From the NCBI GenBank assembly GCA_009704345.1, contig WLEH01000001.1, forward strand, positions 1-35,373: DNA of 35,373 bases, written 5' to 3'. Both the position numbers and the translations under genes were made by a program. Source of the DNA: Actinomycetota bacterium. Lineage in GTDB: Bacteria > Actinomycetota > Actinomycetes > S36-B12 > UBA5976. The number at the start of each line of letters is the position of its first letter. The stretch's first letter is position 1. The notes beneath the pieces were generated by a model. It did no database searches, was not told the DNA's origin, and saw nothing but the letters and a program-made list of their open reading frames with translations. Below, in pieces: positions 8,734-14,912 of this stretch.

Positions 8734-9350
8734 CGTTCAATAACTGCAGTTAACCCAATTGCTCGCTCTGTTGCTTCCGTATCACCAGTTCGAACCAGCC
8801 AATTCGCAAATAACATATGACCATGCTCAGTTAATACGCTCTCTGGATGGAACTGCACTCCCTCAACATCAAGTTTGGTGTGACGCATTCCCATCACTAA
8901 ATCATTTTCAGTCCACGCGGTAATTTCTAAAACATCCGGCACAGTATCTTTTTTAACCGCTAGCGAGTGGTATCTGGTTGCTTTAAATGGCGATGGCAGA
9001 TTCACAAACACGCCTTGTTGTTCGTGATAAATATCTGACGTTTTGCCGTGTAATAACTCTGGTGCTCGATCAACTACCGCGCCACCAGCAACTGCAATTG
9101 CTTGCAAGCCTAAACAAACACCAAATACTGGAATGCTGTCACCAACACCTTGAATAATGGGGATACAAGCACCGGCTTGCTCTGGTGTGCCAGGGCCAGG
9201 GGAAAGCAGCACACCGTCATATTTCAGCGCAATTGCTGCGGTTACTTCATCATTGCGCAGTACTTCAACTTCAGCACCTAACTGCGCCAAATATTGGACG
9301 ATGTTATAAACAAAAGAGTCATAGTTATCAACTACCAAGATCTTGCTCAT
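8730..9350 (-). CDS. trpG: Anthranilate/aminodeoxychorismate synthase component II (glutamine amidotransferase)
   Basis: A 206-residue class I glutamine amidotransferase. The catalytic triad is visible as FGVCLG (C79) and GVQFHPES (H168, E170), together with the oxyanion segment PGPGTP (51-56) and the family motif HGKTSDI (101-107). It supplies ammonia from glutamine to a TrpE or PabB partner to make anthranilate or 4-amino-4-deoxychorismate. No trpE or pabB is in the window, so tryptophan versus folate cannot be decided; a dual-use subunit is possible. Position beside pknB is the conserved one (Rv0013, trpG). Its start overlaps the upstream DUF881 stop by four bases, and its 3' end overlaps pknB by four bases in convergent orientation. 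Confidence 0.9.
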   Translation of the reverse strand: MSKILVVDNYDSFVYNIVQYLAQLGAEVEVLRNDEVTAAIALKYDGVLLSPGPGTPEQAGACIPIIQGVGDSIPVFGVCLGLQAIAVAGGAVVDRAPELLHGKTSDIYHEQQGVFVNLPSPFKATRYHSLAVKKDTVPDVLEITAWTENDLVMGMRHTKLDVEGVQFHPESVLTEHGHMLFANWLVRTGDTEATERAIGLTAVIER

Positions 9351-10063
9351 GAATCCTCCAGCAATTCAGTCACTCGATCTAGCGTGATTCGACCCGTGTA
9401 TGCCGGTGCAGCTATTTCATTTTCACGAGAAACTTCATAACCTAATTTAAACAAGCGAACATATTGTCGATATAACTTTAACCCTGGTTCAGTCTCAATA
9501 GCCGCCAGCAGTCGCTCTTGATCACCAATTCCTTGAATAACAAAAGGAGGTGAGAAAACTTGATCTTCAACGAGCAAGGTATTGCCAACACAAAGAATGG
9601 TGGAATTAACACCAATTCGAATTCCCATTACCGTTACCGCTTCAGCACCACCGCGCCATAGCGCATTAATTGCAGCGAGCACATCTTGCTCATGCACGAT
9701 CAAATCATCAGGCACGGCACCAACGGGAATTGGGTCACCAACATTTCGCGGGGCATCTTGCATGGTGATTTTAATCCCCGGACCAGTTACCGCAATTAAA
9801 TCAACAGAATTGGATAGCTGATCAATTTGAGAGCGAAGTGATCTCACTTGAATTGATGCCGGCCCAGTTGATGCTTCATCAACTTGGGCTAATAACTGTT
9901 GCTCTTCTGCTGACAAATCTTCAACCGTATCCACTTTTTCTAAAATTAATTCGCGTAGCTCGCTGGCATTTGAATCGCGAAAATCACCAGAGACGCGGGC
10001 ATAAGAAGTTACTGAAACCAGCACAAAGCCAATTAGGGCCATAATTAGGAGTCGAGCAACCAT
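9347..10063 (-). CDS. DUF881 family protein (Rv0012-like)
   Basis: A 238-residue protein with an N-terminal membrane anchor (about residues 4-21), a coiled-coil-like segment (about 30-90, with LRELILEKVDTVEDL and RSLRSQIDQL) and the DUF881 core from about 92. The core includes ITMQDAPRN, HEQDVLAAINALWRGGAEAV, and FSPPFVIQGIG. DUF881 proteins are widespread in Gram-positives, often near division or sporulation genes; function is not established. It sits divergently from crgA and may be co-transcribed with trpG. A -10-like TACGCT ends six bases before the ATG, and no Shine-Dalgarno is seen, so a leaderless mRNA is likely. Confidence 0.87.
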   Translation of the reverse strand: MVARLLIMALIGFVLVSVTSYARVSGDFRDSNASELRELILEKVDTVEDLSAEEQQLLAQVDEASTGPASIQVRSLRSQIDQLSNSVDLIAVTGPGIKITMQDAPRNVGDPIPVGAVPDDLIVHEQDVLAAINALWRGGAEAVTVMGIRIGVNSTILCVGNTLLVEDQVFSPPFVIQGIGDQERLLAAIETEPGLKLYRQYVRLFKLGYEVSRENEIAAPAYTGRITLDRVTELLEDS

Positions 10064-10069
10064 TCGCCT

Positions 10070-10075
10070 AGCGTA
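10070..10075 (-). promoter_or_regulatory. -10 element (TACGCT) for leaderless DUF881/trpG transcript
   Basis: On the minus strand TACGCT fits the actinobacterial TANNNT pattern and ends six bases before the DUF881 ATG. A weak -35 candidate, TCGACC (10093-10098), lies 17 bases upstream. This predicts transcription starting at the ATG itself. Confidence 0.5.
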
Positions 10076-10079
10076 GAGT

Positions 10080-10085
10080 TAGGCT
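10080..10085 (+). promoter_or_regulatory. Possible -10 element (TAGGCT) for crgA
   Basis: TAGGCT fits TANNNT and would start transcription near 10092, giving a leader of about 20 bases with the GGAGGG ribosome site. It sits back to back with the divergent DUF881 -10 element. No clear -35 is seen. Confidence 0.35.
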
Positions 10086-10113
10086 ACGCCGAGGTCGACT
10101 AATGGAGGGTGAA

Positions 10114-10347
10114 ATGGTGGAAGACTCAGCAGGTACTCATAAGGCTAAGCCAGTTCGATTGGATTCACCAAGATGGCTAGCGCCAGCAATGGTTAGCTTC
10201 TTCATTCTGGGACTGATCTGGATTGTCACCTATTACCTGGCTGGTTCATCGGTACCGGTGATTAGCGACCTACCCGCGCTGGCCAACATTGGTATTGGGT
10301 TTGGCTTCATCTCGATAGGCTTTTTCCTCGCCACTAAGTGGAAATAA
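10114..10347 (+). CDS. crgA: CrgA: cell division inhibitor/membrane protein
   Basis: A 77-residue protein (81 if the in-frame ATG at 10102 is used). The ATG at 10114 is preferred because GGAGGG (10104-10109) lies at ideal spacing in front of it, whereas the upstream ATG overlaps that signal. Two membrane helices are visible (about residues 24-45 and 57-74), with the short conserved SPRWLAP start to the first. CrgA is an actinobacterial protein that joins FtsZ, FtsQ and PBPs at the division site in mycobacteria and inhibits FtsZ-ring formation in Streptomyces. It is divergent from DUF881 and convergent with the rhomboid gene, the conserved arrangement (Rv0011c). Confidence 0.92.
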   Translation: MVEDSAGTHKAKPVRLDSPRWLAPAMVSFFILGLIWIVTYYLAGSSVPVISDLPALANIGIGFGFISIGFFLATKWK

Positions 10348-10363
10348 TTACAAGGTTGTAATT
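10346..10363. repeat. Inverted repeat at crgA 3' end
   Basis: A perfect 8-base inverted repeat, AATTACAA and TTGTAATT separated by GG, begins inside the crgA stop codon. It lies in the 49-base gap between convergent crgA and the rhomboid gene. It is weak (AT-rich) and has no T-tract, so a terminator role is uncertain. Confidence 0.55.
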
Positions 10364-10380
10364 CTCCACACCTGTGGAGA
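10363..10380. repeat. Inverted repeat TCTCCACA-CC-TGTGGAGA next to DnaA box
   Basis: A perfect 8-base inverted repeat with a two-base centre follows the previous palindrome directly. It may act as a two-way transcription stop for the convergent genes, but lacks T-tracts. Each arm resembles a DnaA-box half (CCACA/TGTGG), and a perfect DnaA box follows three bases later. The same arrangement recurs at 17059-17088. Confidence 0.6.
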
Positions 10381-10383
10381 GAT

Positions 10384-10392
10384 TGTGGATAA
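10384..10392 (-). promoter_or_regulatory. DnaA box (perfect TTATCCACA) outside oriC
   Basis: TGTGGATAA is the exact complement of the DnaA-box consensus. It lies about 9.5 kb from oriC in the crgA/rhomboid gap. The 12 bases TGTGGATAACCT are identical to an oriC box at 19959-19970. Confidence 0.65.
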
Positions 10393-10396
10393 CCTG

Positions 10397-11068
10397 TTAG
10401 AAGCCAAATAACAGCAGCAGCTCCTGAGTTCTAGTAGCAACAGCTTGCTGCAATATCGTAAATATCCCCAACACCCCAGTTACCGCGAGCAACCGACCAA
10501 TTAAATCTGGCTTTCGAGCTAAAAACCAAGCCACGGCAGCGCCTGCGAGCAACCCACCTAAATGAGCGCGCCAATCAATTCCGGGAACAATAAAACCAAT
10601 GCCAACATTGATTCCAATTAAAACCAGGATCTGGCTTACATCTTGTCGTAATCTCGAACCAACAATTAAGAACGCACCCATTAAGCCAAACACAGCGCCC
10701 GATGCCCCAACTGAAAATGACGCTGGATCAGAGAACCAATAAGACGCAGTTGAACCACCCAGCAGCGCAATTAAATAAAGTGAAATAAACTTGGCATGGC
10801 CAAGAATTTCTTCTAATTGATTTCCTAATAACCACAGCACATACATATTAAAAAGTAAATGCAAAAACGAAGCGTGCAAAAAGCCAGCAGTGATTAATCG
10901 CCAAACTTCGCCAGATAACGCAACTGCTGGTGGGTGTAACCCAAAGTTAAAAGCGAATTCATTAACTGCACCAGTTAACCAGGCATATAAAAAGATAGAC
11001 GTATTAAGAAGCACAATCAGCTGCACAATGGCAGCTGATTGTGGCCTTCTTCTTACGAATCGAACCAC
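10397..11068 (-). CDS. Rhomboid family intramembrane serine protease
   Basis: A 223-residue protein with about six membrane helices. The catalytic dyad is visible as GASGAVFG (S123) and the histidine in DWRAHLGG (H169); the HLLFN motif (H70, N74) contributes the oxyanion residues. It cleaves membrane-anchored substrates within the bilayer. There is no N-terminal zinc-finger extension. It starts at GTG two bases after the stop of the cyclophilin gene, so the two are probably one transcript. Synteny matches Rv0010c/Rv0110-type position near crgA, although substrates are unknown. Confidence 0.92.
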   Translation of the reverse strand: MVRFVRRRPQSAAIVQLIVLLNTSIFLYAWLTGAVNEFAFNFGLHPPAVALSGEVWRLITAGFLHASFLHLLFNMYVLWLLGNQLEEILGHAKFISLYLIALLGGSTASYWFSDPASFSVGASGAVFGLMGAFLIVGSRLRQDVSQILVLIGINVGIGFIVPGIDWRAHLGGLLAGAAVAWFLARKPDLIGRLLAVTGVLGIFTILQQAVATRTQELLLLFGF

Positions 11069-11070
11069 AA

Positions 11071-11586
11071 TTAACTTATGGTGACGTGAGTTAGCAAAAT
11101 TTCAGTTGCTGGTCGATCTTGTGAATTAGTATCAGCGGCCGCAATTGCATCCACTACATCGCGACTTACCTGATCTGCTACTTCACCAAAAATTGTGTGT
11201 TTGTTATTCAACCAATTTGTTGCAGCAACGGTAATAAAGAATTGTGAGCCATTGGTATTTGGTCCAGCGTTTGCCATTGCTGGTAAATATGGTTTGCTGA
11301 AAGTGAGCTCTGGATGAAACTCATCGGCAAATTTATAGCCAGGACCACCAGTGCCATTACCAAGTGGATCGCCGCCTTGAATCATAAATCCAGCAATCAC
11401 CCGGTGAAATGGCACATCTTTATAAAGTGGGCCAGATTGCTTATCACCAGTTCGAGGGTTACTCCACTCTTGAGTTCCATCAGCTAAGCCAACAAAATTC
11501 TTAACTGTCTTTGGTGCGTGATTACCAAAAAGGTTAATGGTGATATCACCAAGGGTGGTGTGAAAAACTGCGGTTTGAGTATGCAT
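11071..11586 (-). CDS. ppiA: Cyclophilin-type peptidyl-prolyl cis-trans isomerase
   Basis: A 171-residue cytoplasmic cyclophilin without a signal peptide. Conserved segments are FHRVIAGFMIQGGDP (catalytic arginine in FHRV), GPGYKFADEF, MANAGPNTNGSQFFI and NKHTIFGEV. It speeds proline isomerisation during folding. Length and position (between crgA/rhomboid and the tRNA-Ile/Ala region) match Rv0009. Because a strong terminator closes the tRNA transcript upstream, it needs its own promoter within 11587-11646. Confidence 0.95.
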   Translation of the reverse strand: MHTQTAVFHTTLGDITINLFGNHAPKTVKNFVGLADGTQEWSNPRTGDKQSGPLYKDVPFHRVIAGFMIQGGDPLGNGTGGPGYKFADEFHPELTFSKPYLPAMANAGPNTNGSQFFITVAATNWLNNKHTIFGEVADQVSRDVVDAIAAADTNSQDRPATEILLTHVTIS

Positions 11587-11608
11587 TTAATTCCAATCCG
11601 TAATAGAT

Positions 11609-11614
11609 GTTATA
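11609..11614 (-). promoter_or_regulatory. ppiA: Candidate -10 element (TATAAC) for ppiA-rhomboid
   Basis: On the minus strand TATAAC (5 of 6 to consensus) sits 22 bases before the ppiA ATG. The preceding terminator at 11647-11676 makes a promoter in this short gap necessary, but no clear -35 is visible. Confidence 0.4.
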
Positions 11615-11646
11615 AGTTTAGTCCTAGTTGTTAATTAGGGTTCAAA

Positions 11647-11676
11647 CAAAAAACCCTTACGCTAGGTAAGGGTTTC
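11647..11676 (-). terminator. Rho-independent terminator after tRNA-Ala
   Basis: A 10-base perfect stem, AAACCCTTAC and GTAAGGGTTT, with a five-base loop is followed on the minus strand by a T-rich run (TTTTTTGTTTG). It lies right after the tRNA-Ala gene and should end the tRNA transcript before ppiA. Confidence 0.85.
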
Positions 11677-11681
11677 AGTTG

Positions 11682-11754
11682 TGGAGACAATGGGACTCGA
11701 ACCCACAACCCCCGGCTTGCAAAGCCGGTGCTCTACCAATTGAGCTATGTCCCC
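11682..11754 (-). tRNA. tRNA-Ala (anticodon TGC)
   Basis: A 73-base cloverleaf on the minus strand: acceptor GGGGACA/TGTCTCC, D-arm with AGCTCAATTGGTAGAGC, anticodon stem CCGGC/GCCGG with loop TTTGCAA (anticodon TGC) and T-arm GTGGG-TTCGAGT-CCCAT. The discriminator base is A. The 3' CCA is not encoded (CAA follows), so it must be added after transcription. Confidence 0.96.
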
Positions 11755-11759
11755 GCGTG

Positions 11760-11897
11760 TTACCGCAGGTCTGGCGCTGATTGCGCTTCAGTCCAGTTTT
11801 CATCATCACCCTGCTGGTTCAGCAGGTTCTGATAAATCCAAACTGCAGCGCCGATTAAAGCACTAAGCAGGGTTATGCGTCGCAGGAACCGAAACAT
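11760..11897 (-). CDS. DLW-39-like small membrane-anchored protein between two tRNA genes
   Basis: A 45-residue reading frame with a strong ribosome site: AAGGAGG five bases before the ATG at 11895-11897. The protein has a basic start (MFRFLRRI), a hydrophobic helix (about residues 8-24) and an acidic tail with DDENWTEAQSAP. This pattern fits the small actinobacterial DLW-39 family (basic start, hydrophobic stretch, then a D/E-x-W-T-E-A motif), although the exact DLW triplet is ENW here. Function is unknown. It lies between tRNA-Ile (38 bases upstream) and tRNA-Ala (five bases downstream) on the same strand and is probably transcribed with both, so tRNA processing would cut its mRNA out of the precursor. 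Family assignment is from recall of the motif and position. Confidence 0.75.
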   Translation of the reverse strand: MFRFLRRITLLSALIGAAVWIYQNLLNQQGDDENWTEAQSAPDLR

Positions 11898-11935
11898 AAC
11901 TTCCTCCTTTACTTAGCGAGTTTGACCACTAAGCG

Positions 11936-12010
11936 TGGGCCTAGGTGGACTTGAACCACCGACCTCTTCCTTATCAGGGAAGCGCTCTAACCAGGCTGAG
12001 CTATAGGCCC
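11936..12010 (-). tRNA. tRNA-Ile (anticodon GAT)
   Basis: A 75-base cloverleaf on the minus strand: acceptor GGGCCTA/TAGGCCC, D-arm GCTCAGCCTGGTTAGAGC, anticodon stem CTTCC/GGAAG with loop CTGATAA (anticodon GAT), variable AGGTC and T-arm GGTGG-TTCAAGT-CCACC. The discriminator is A; CCA is not encoded. The Ile-then-Ala order near gyrA is conserved in Actinobacteria (ileT-alaT). Confidence 0.96.
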
Positions 12011-12031
12011 GAAACTCATCTGAGCCCGCGC

Positions 12032-12061
12032 AGACTACCCCAGCACGCACCCCGATCTGAA
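12032..12061 (-). promoter_or_regulatory. Candidate promoter for the tRNA-Ile/DLW-39/tRNA-Ala transcript
   Basis: On the minus strand TTCAGA (12056-12061) and TAGTCT (12032-12037) are 18 bases apart. TAGTCT is followed by the GC-rich GCGCGGGC, the kind of discriminator found at stable-RNA promoters under stringent control. The gap after DUF3566 is only 57 bases, so the promoter must lie here unless the tRNAs are read through from gyrA. Confidence 0.45.
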
Positions 12062-12067
12062 AAAGGG

Positions 12068-12421
12068 TCACTCCTCTCGCAGGCTGACCTTTATTCCGCC
12101 AGTTAAGCCAACTGCCAGGTTGTAAAGCACCGACCAGATAAATGCGCCAGCTGGCCAGGTGATTAGTTGTGCGGCGCTAATTAAGAAACACAACCCCAAC
12201 ACTCGCGTAAATGAGAGCAGTGATGGGAAATCAACTATCGCAGTGCCAAGTAGATCACCCAATGTGTCGCTAAACACAGTTAACACCCCAGCTGCTCGAA
12301 GTAGTAACCAAGAGAGCAGCACTACCACAGTTAATGTAATTGACGCCGCTACTGCCAACATAAAAGCAGTTTTCACCGCAGACCAAGGATTGATCTGGGT
12401 TAAGCGCCAATTCTTTTCCAT
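12068..12421 (-). CDS. DUF3566 family membrane protein
   Basis: A 117-residue protein with a short cytoplasmic start (EKNWRLTQINPWSAVK) and two to three hydrophobic helices (about residues 18-42, 72-90 and 93-110). It fits the actinobacterial DUF3566 family found directly after gyrA (Rv0007, whose C-terminal part is this domain). M. tuberculosis Rv0007 has a long proline-rich N-terminal extension that is missing here. Function is unknown; co-transcription with gyrA is likely as only five bases separate them. Confidence 0.88.
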   Translation of the reverse strand: MEKNWRLTQINPWSAVKTAFMLAVAASITLTVVVLLSWLLLRAAGVLTVFSDTLGDLLGTAIVDFPSLLSFTRVLGLCFLISAAQLITWPAGAFIWSVLYNLAVGLTGGIKVSLREE

Positions 12422-12426
12422 GTTAG

Positions 12427-14901
12427 TTACTCAACTTCTGCTTCATCTGATTCCAACTTCGCAACTGCTGCCACAAATACATCATCAGATAAATCCATAA
12501 ATGAAACACCCATAGTGTCTCTACCCGTGGCACGAACTTCACTTACTTGAGTTCGAATCACCACACCATTTGATGCAATACCAAATAACTCATCAGTTGG
12601 ATCACAAACTAATGCCGCAACTAATTTTCCGCGCTCTTCAACTAATCGCATTGCCCGAATACCCAATGTGCCGCGGCCTTTTGTTGGCCATTCAGCTAAC
12701 TCGGTTCGTTTTGCAAATCCGCCATCAGTCACAGTTACTAACGATGCGCCATCGCGAACCACATCCATAGCTAATAAGTAATCTGCATCATGCTTAAACC
12801 GCATACCAATTACACCACTGGTAGCGCGTCCCATTGGACGTAAATTACTATCTGCCGCATTAAATCGAACTGATAAACCTTTAGCTGAAACCAACAACAG
12901 ATCATCTTTATCGCCAACTAATCTAGCTGAGATAACTTCATCTTCATCGCGAAGATTAATTGCAATTAAAGTTGATCTATTAGTGTCAAATTCACTCAGT
13001 GCGGTTTTCTTTACCAAGCCTGATTTAGTGGCGAGCACTAAATATTTAGCAGCAGCAAAGTTCTTAATTGAAAGCACCTGGGCAATTTGTTCATCGCCAG
13101 CAAGCGCTAACAAATTAGCAACGTGTTTACCTTTGGCATCACGACCAGCTTCGGGCACTTCATAACCGCGGGCTCGATATACCCGGCCTCGGTTAGTGAA
13201 GAACAGCAACAAATCATGAGTTGAAGTCACCATGAAATGCTCCACAATGTCATCTTCTCGAAGTGCGGCGCCCTTTATTCCCTTGCCACCTCGACGCTGC
13301 GAGCGATACAGATCTGCTGGGGTTCGCTTGGCATAGCCATCTCTAGTAATTGTGATTACGACATCTCGCTCGGCAATTAAATCCGCCATTGACACTTCAT
13401 CTTCATCAGGCACGATCGCAGTTCTGCGGTCATCGCCAAATTTAGCTACCAATTCAGTTAGTTCATCTTTGATAATGCCCCGCTGCTTTGCTTCGTCTGC
13501 CAAAATTGCTTGATAGCCCTTAATTAAGTTCATTAATTCGGCGTGCTCATCCATAATGCGTTGTCGCTCTAATGCAGCTAATCGACGAAGTTGCAGATCC
13601 AAAATTGCAATAGCTTGCACGTCATCAATGCCAAGCAGCTTCATTAATCCTTCACGCGCTTCATCTGCGGTTTGACTGCTTCGAATTAACGCAATTACGG
13701 CATCTATCGCATCTAGCGCTTTGAGATAACCGGTGAGGATATGGGCTCGTTTTTCCGCTTCACTTAATCGATATTTAGTTCGGCGTTGAATTACTTCAAT
13801 CTGATGGGTGATCCAATAAGAAATGAATTGATCGATAGAAAGTGTTCTTGGTACCCCATCCACAATGGCCAACATGTTGCAACCAAAAGTGTCTTGTAAT
13901 TGGGTATGTTTAAACAAGTTGTTCTTAACAACAGTTGCCACGGCATCTTTTTTAAGAACCACCACAATTCGCATACCAGTTCGCGATGATGAATCATCTC
14001 TTAAATCTGAAATGCCTGGAATTTTTCCGCTATCAACTAATTCGGCTATCTTAAGTTTTAAGTTATCTGGGTTAACTTGATATGGCAGCTCTGAGATAAC
14101 TAACAATGTTCTACCACGTGAATCTTCTTCAACATCAACAACAGCTCGCATCGTAACTGAACCACGGCCAGTGCGATAAGCCTCTTCAATGCCGCGCATA
14201 CCAATAATGGTTGCTTTAGTTGGAAAGTCAGGACCTTTGATTCGTTCTAATAAGGCATTTAGTAATTCTTCTTTTGAGGCAGTTGGATTCTCTAACGCCC
14301 AAATCACACCGGAAGCAACTTCAGTTAAATTGTGTGGCGGGATGTTGGTAGCCATACCAACTGCAATACCGCTGGAACCATTAACTAATAAGTTAGGAAA
14401 TCGGCTGGGCAGAATTACTGGCTCTTGAGTGCGGCCGTCATAGTTTGGTACAAAATCAACCGTGTCTTCATTGATGTCGCGCACCATCTCCATTGCCAAC
14501 TGGGACATTCGAGATTCGGTGTAACGCATTGCAGCTGCGCCATCATTACCTGGTGAACCAAAATTTCCTTGACCATCAATTAGTGGGTAACGCATTACCC
14601 ACTCTTGCGCCAATCGAACTAACGTGTCATAAATTGCACCATCACCATGTGGGTGATAGTTACCCATCACATCACCGACGATACGAGCACATTTGCTATA
14701 ACCGCGATCAGCTCGATAACCGCCATCAAACATGGCATAAAGCAACCGGCGGTGAACAGGCTTTAGGCCATCTCGCACATCAGGTAGTGCGCGGCCAACA
14801 ATCACGCTCATCGCATAATCTAAATAAGAGCGTTGTAGCTCACCTCTTAGATCTACCGGCTCAATACGGCCGTGCGGTGATAACTCTTCAGTGACTGTCA
14901 C
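12427..14901 (-). CDS. gyrA: DNA gyrase subunit A
   Basis: An 824-residue subunit that cuts and reseals DNA during negative supercoiling. The winged-helix/tower part covers about residues 1-500, with catalytic tyrosine Y127 in AAMRYTESRM. The C-terminal beta-pinwheel follows, containing the GyrA box QRRGGKGIKG needed for DNA wrapping, so this is gyrase rather than topoisomerase IV. It starts at GTG with AAAGG just upstream. Residue 88 (the position of E. coli S83) is glycine within HPHGDGAIYD; acidic D92 (E. coli D87) is kept. It lies 11 bases after gyrB in one operon. Confidence 0.97.
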   Translation of the reverse strand: MTVTEELSPHGRIEPVDLRGELQRSYLDYAMSVIVGRALPDVRDGLKPVHRRLLYAMFDGGYRADRGYSKCARIVGDVMGNYHPHGDGAIYDTLVRLAQEWVMRYPLIDGQGNFGSPGNDGAAAMRYTESRMSQLAMEMVRDINEDTVDFVPNYDGRTQEPVILPSRFPNLLVNGSSGIAVGMATNIPPHNLTEVASGVIWALENPTASKEELLNALLERIKGPDFPTKATIIGMRGIEEAYRTGRGSVTMRAVVDVEEDSRGRTLLVISELPYQVNPDNLKLKIAELVDSGKIPGISDLRDDSSSRTGMRIVVVLKKDAVATVVKNNLFKHTQLQDTFGCNMLAIVDGVPRTLSIDQFISYWITHQIEVIQRRTKYRLSEAEKRAHILTGYLKALDAIDAVIALIRSSQTADEAREGLMKLLGIDDVQAIAILDLQLRRLAALERQRIMDEHAELMNLIKGYQAILADEAKQRGIIKDELTELVAKFGDDRRTAIVPDEDEVSMADLIAERDVVITITRDGYAKRTPADLYRSQRRGGKGIKGAALREDDIVEHFMVTSTHDLLLFFTNRGRVYRARGYEVPEAGRDAKGKHVANLLALAGDEQIAQVLSIKNFAAAKYLVLATKSGLVKKTALSEFDTNRSTLIAINLRDEDEVISARLVGDKDDLLLVSAKGLSVRFNAADSNLRPMGRATSGVIGMRFKHDADYLLAMDVVRDGASLVTVTDGGFAKRTELAEWPTKGRGTLGIRAMRLVEERGKLVAALVCDPTDELFGIASNGVVIRTQVSEVRATGRDTMGVSFMDLSDDVFVAAVAKLESDEAEVE

Positions 14902-14912
14902 AGTTACCTTTC

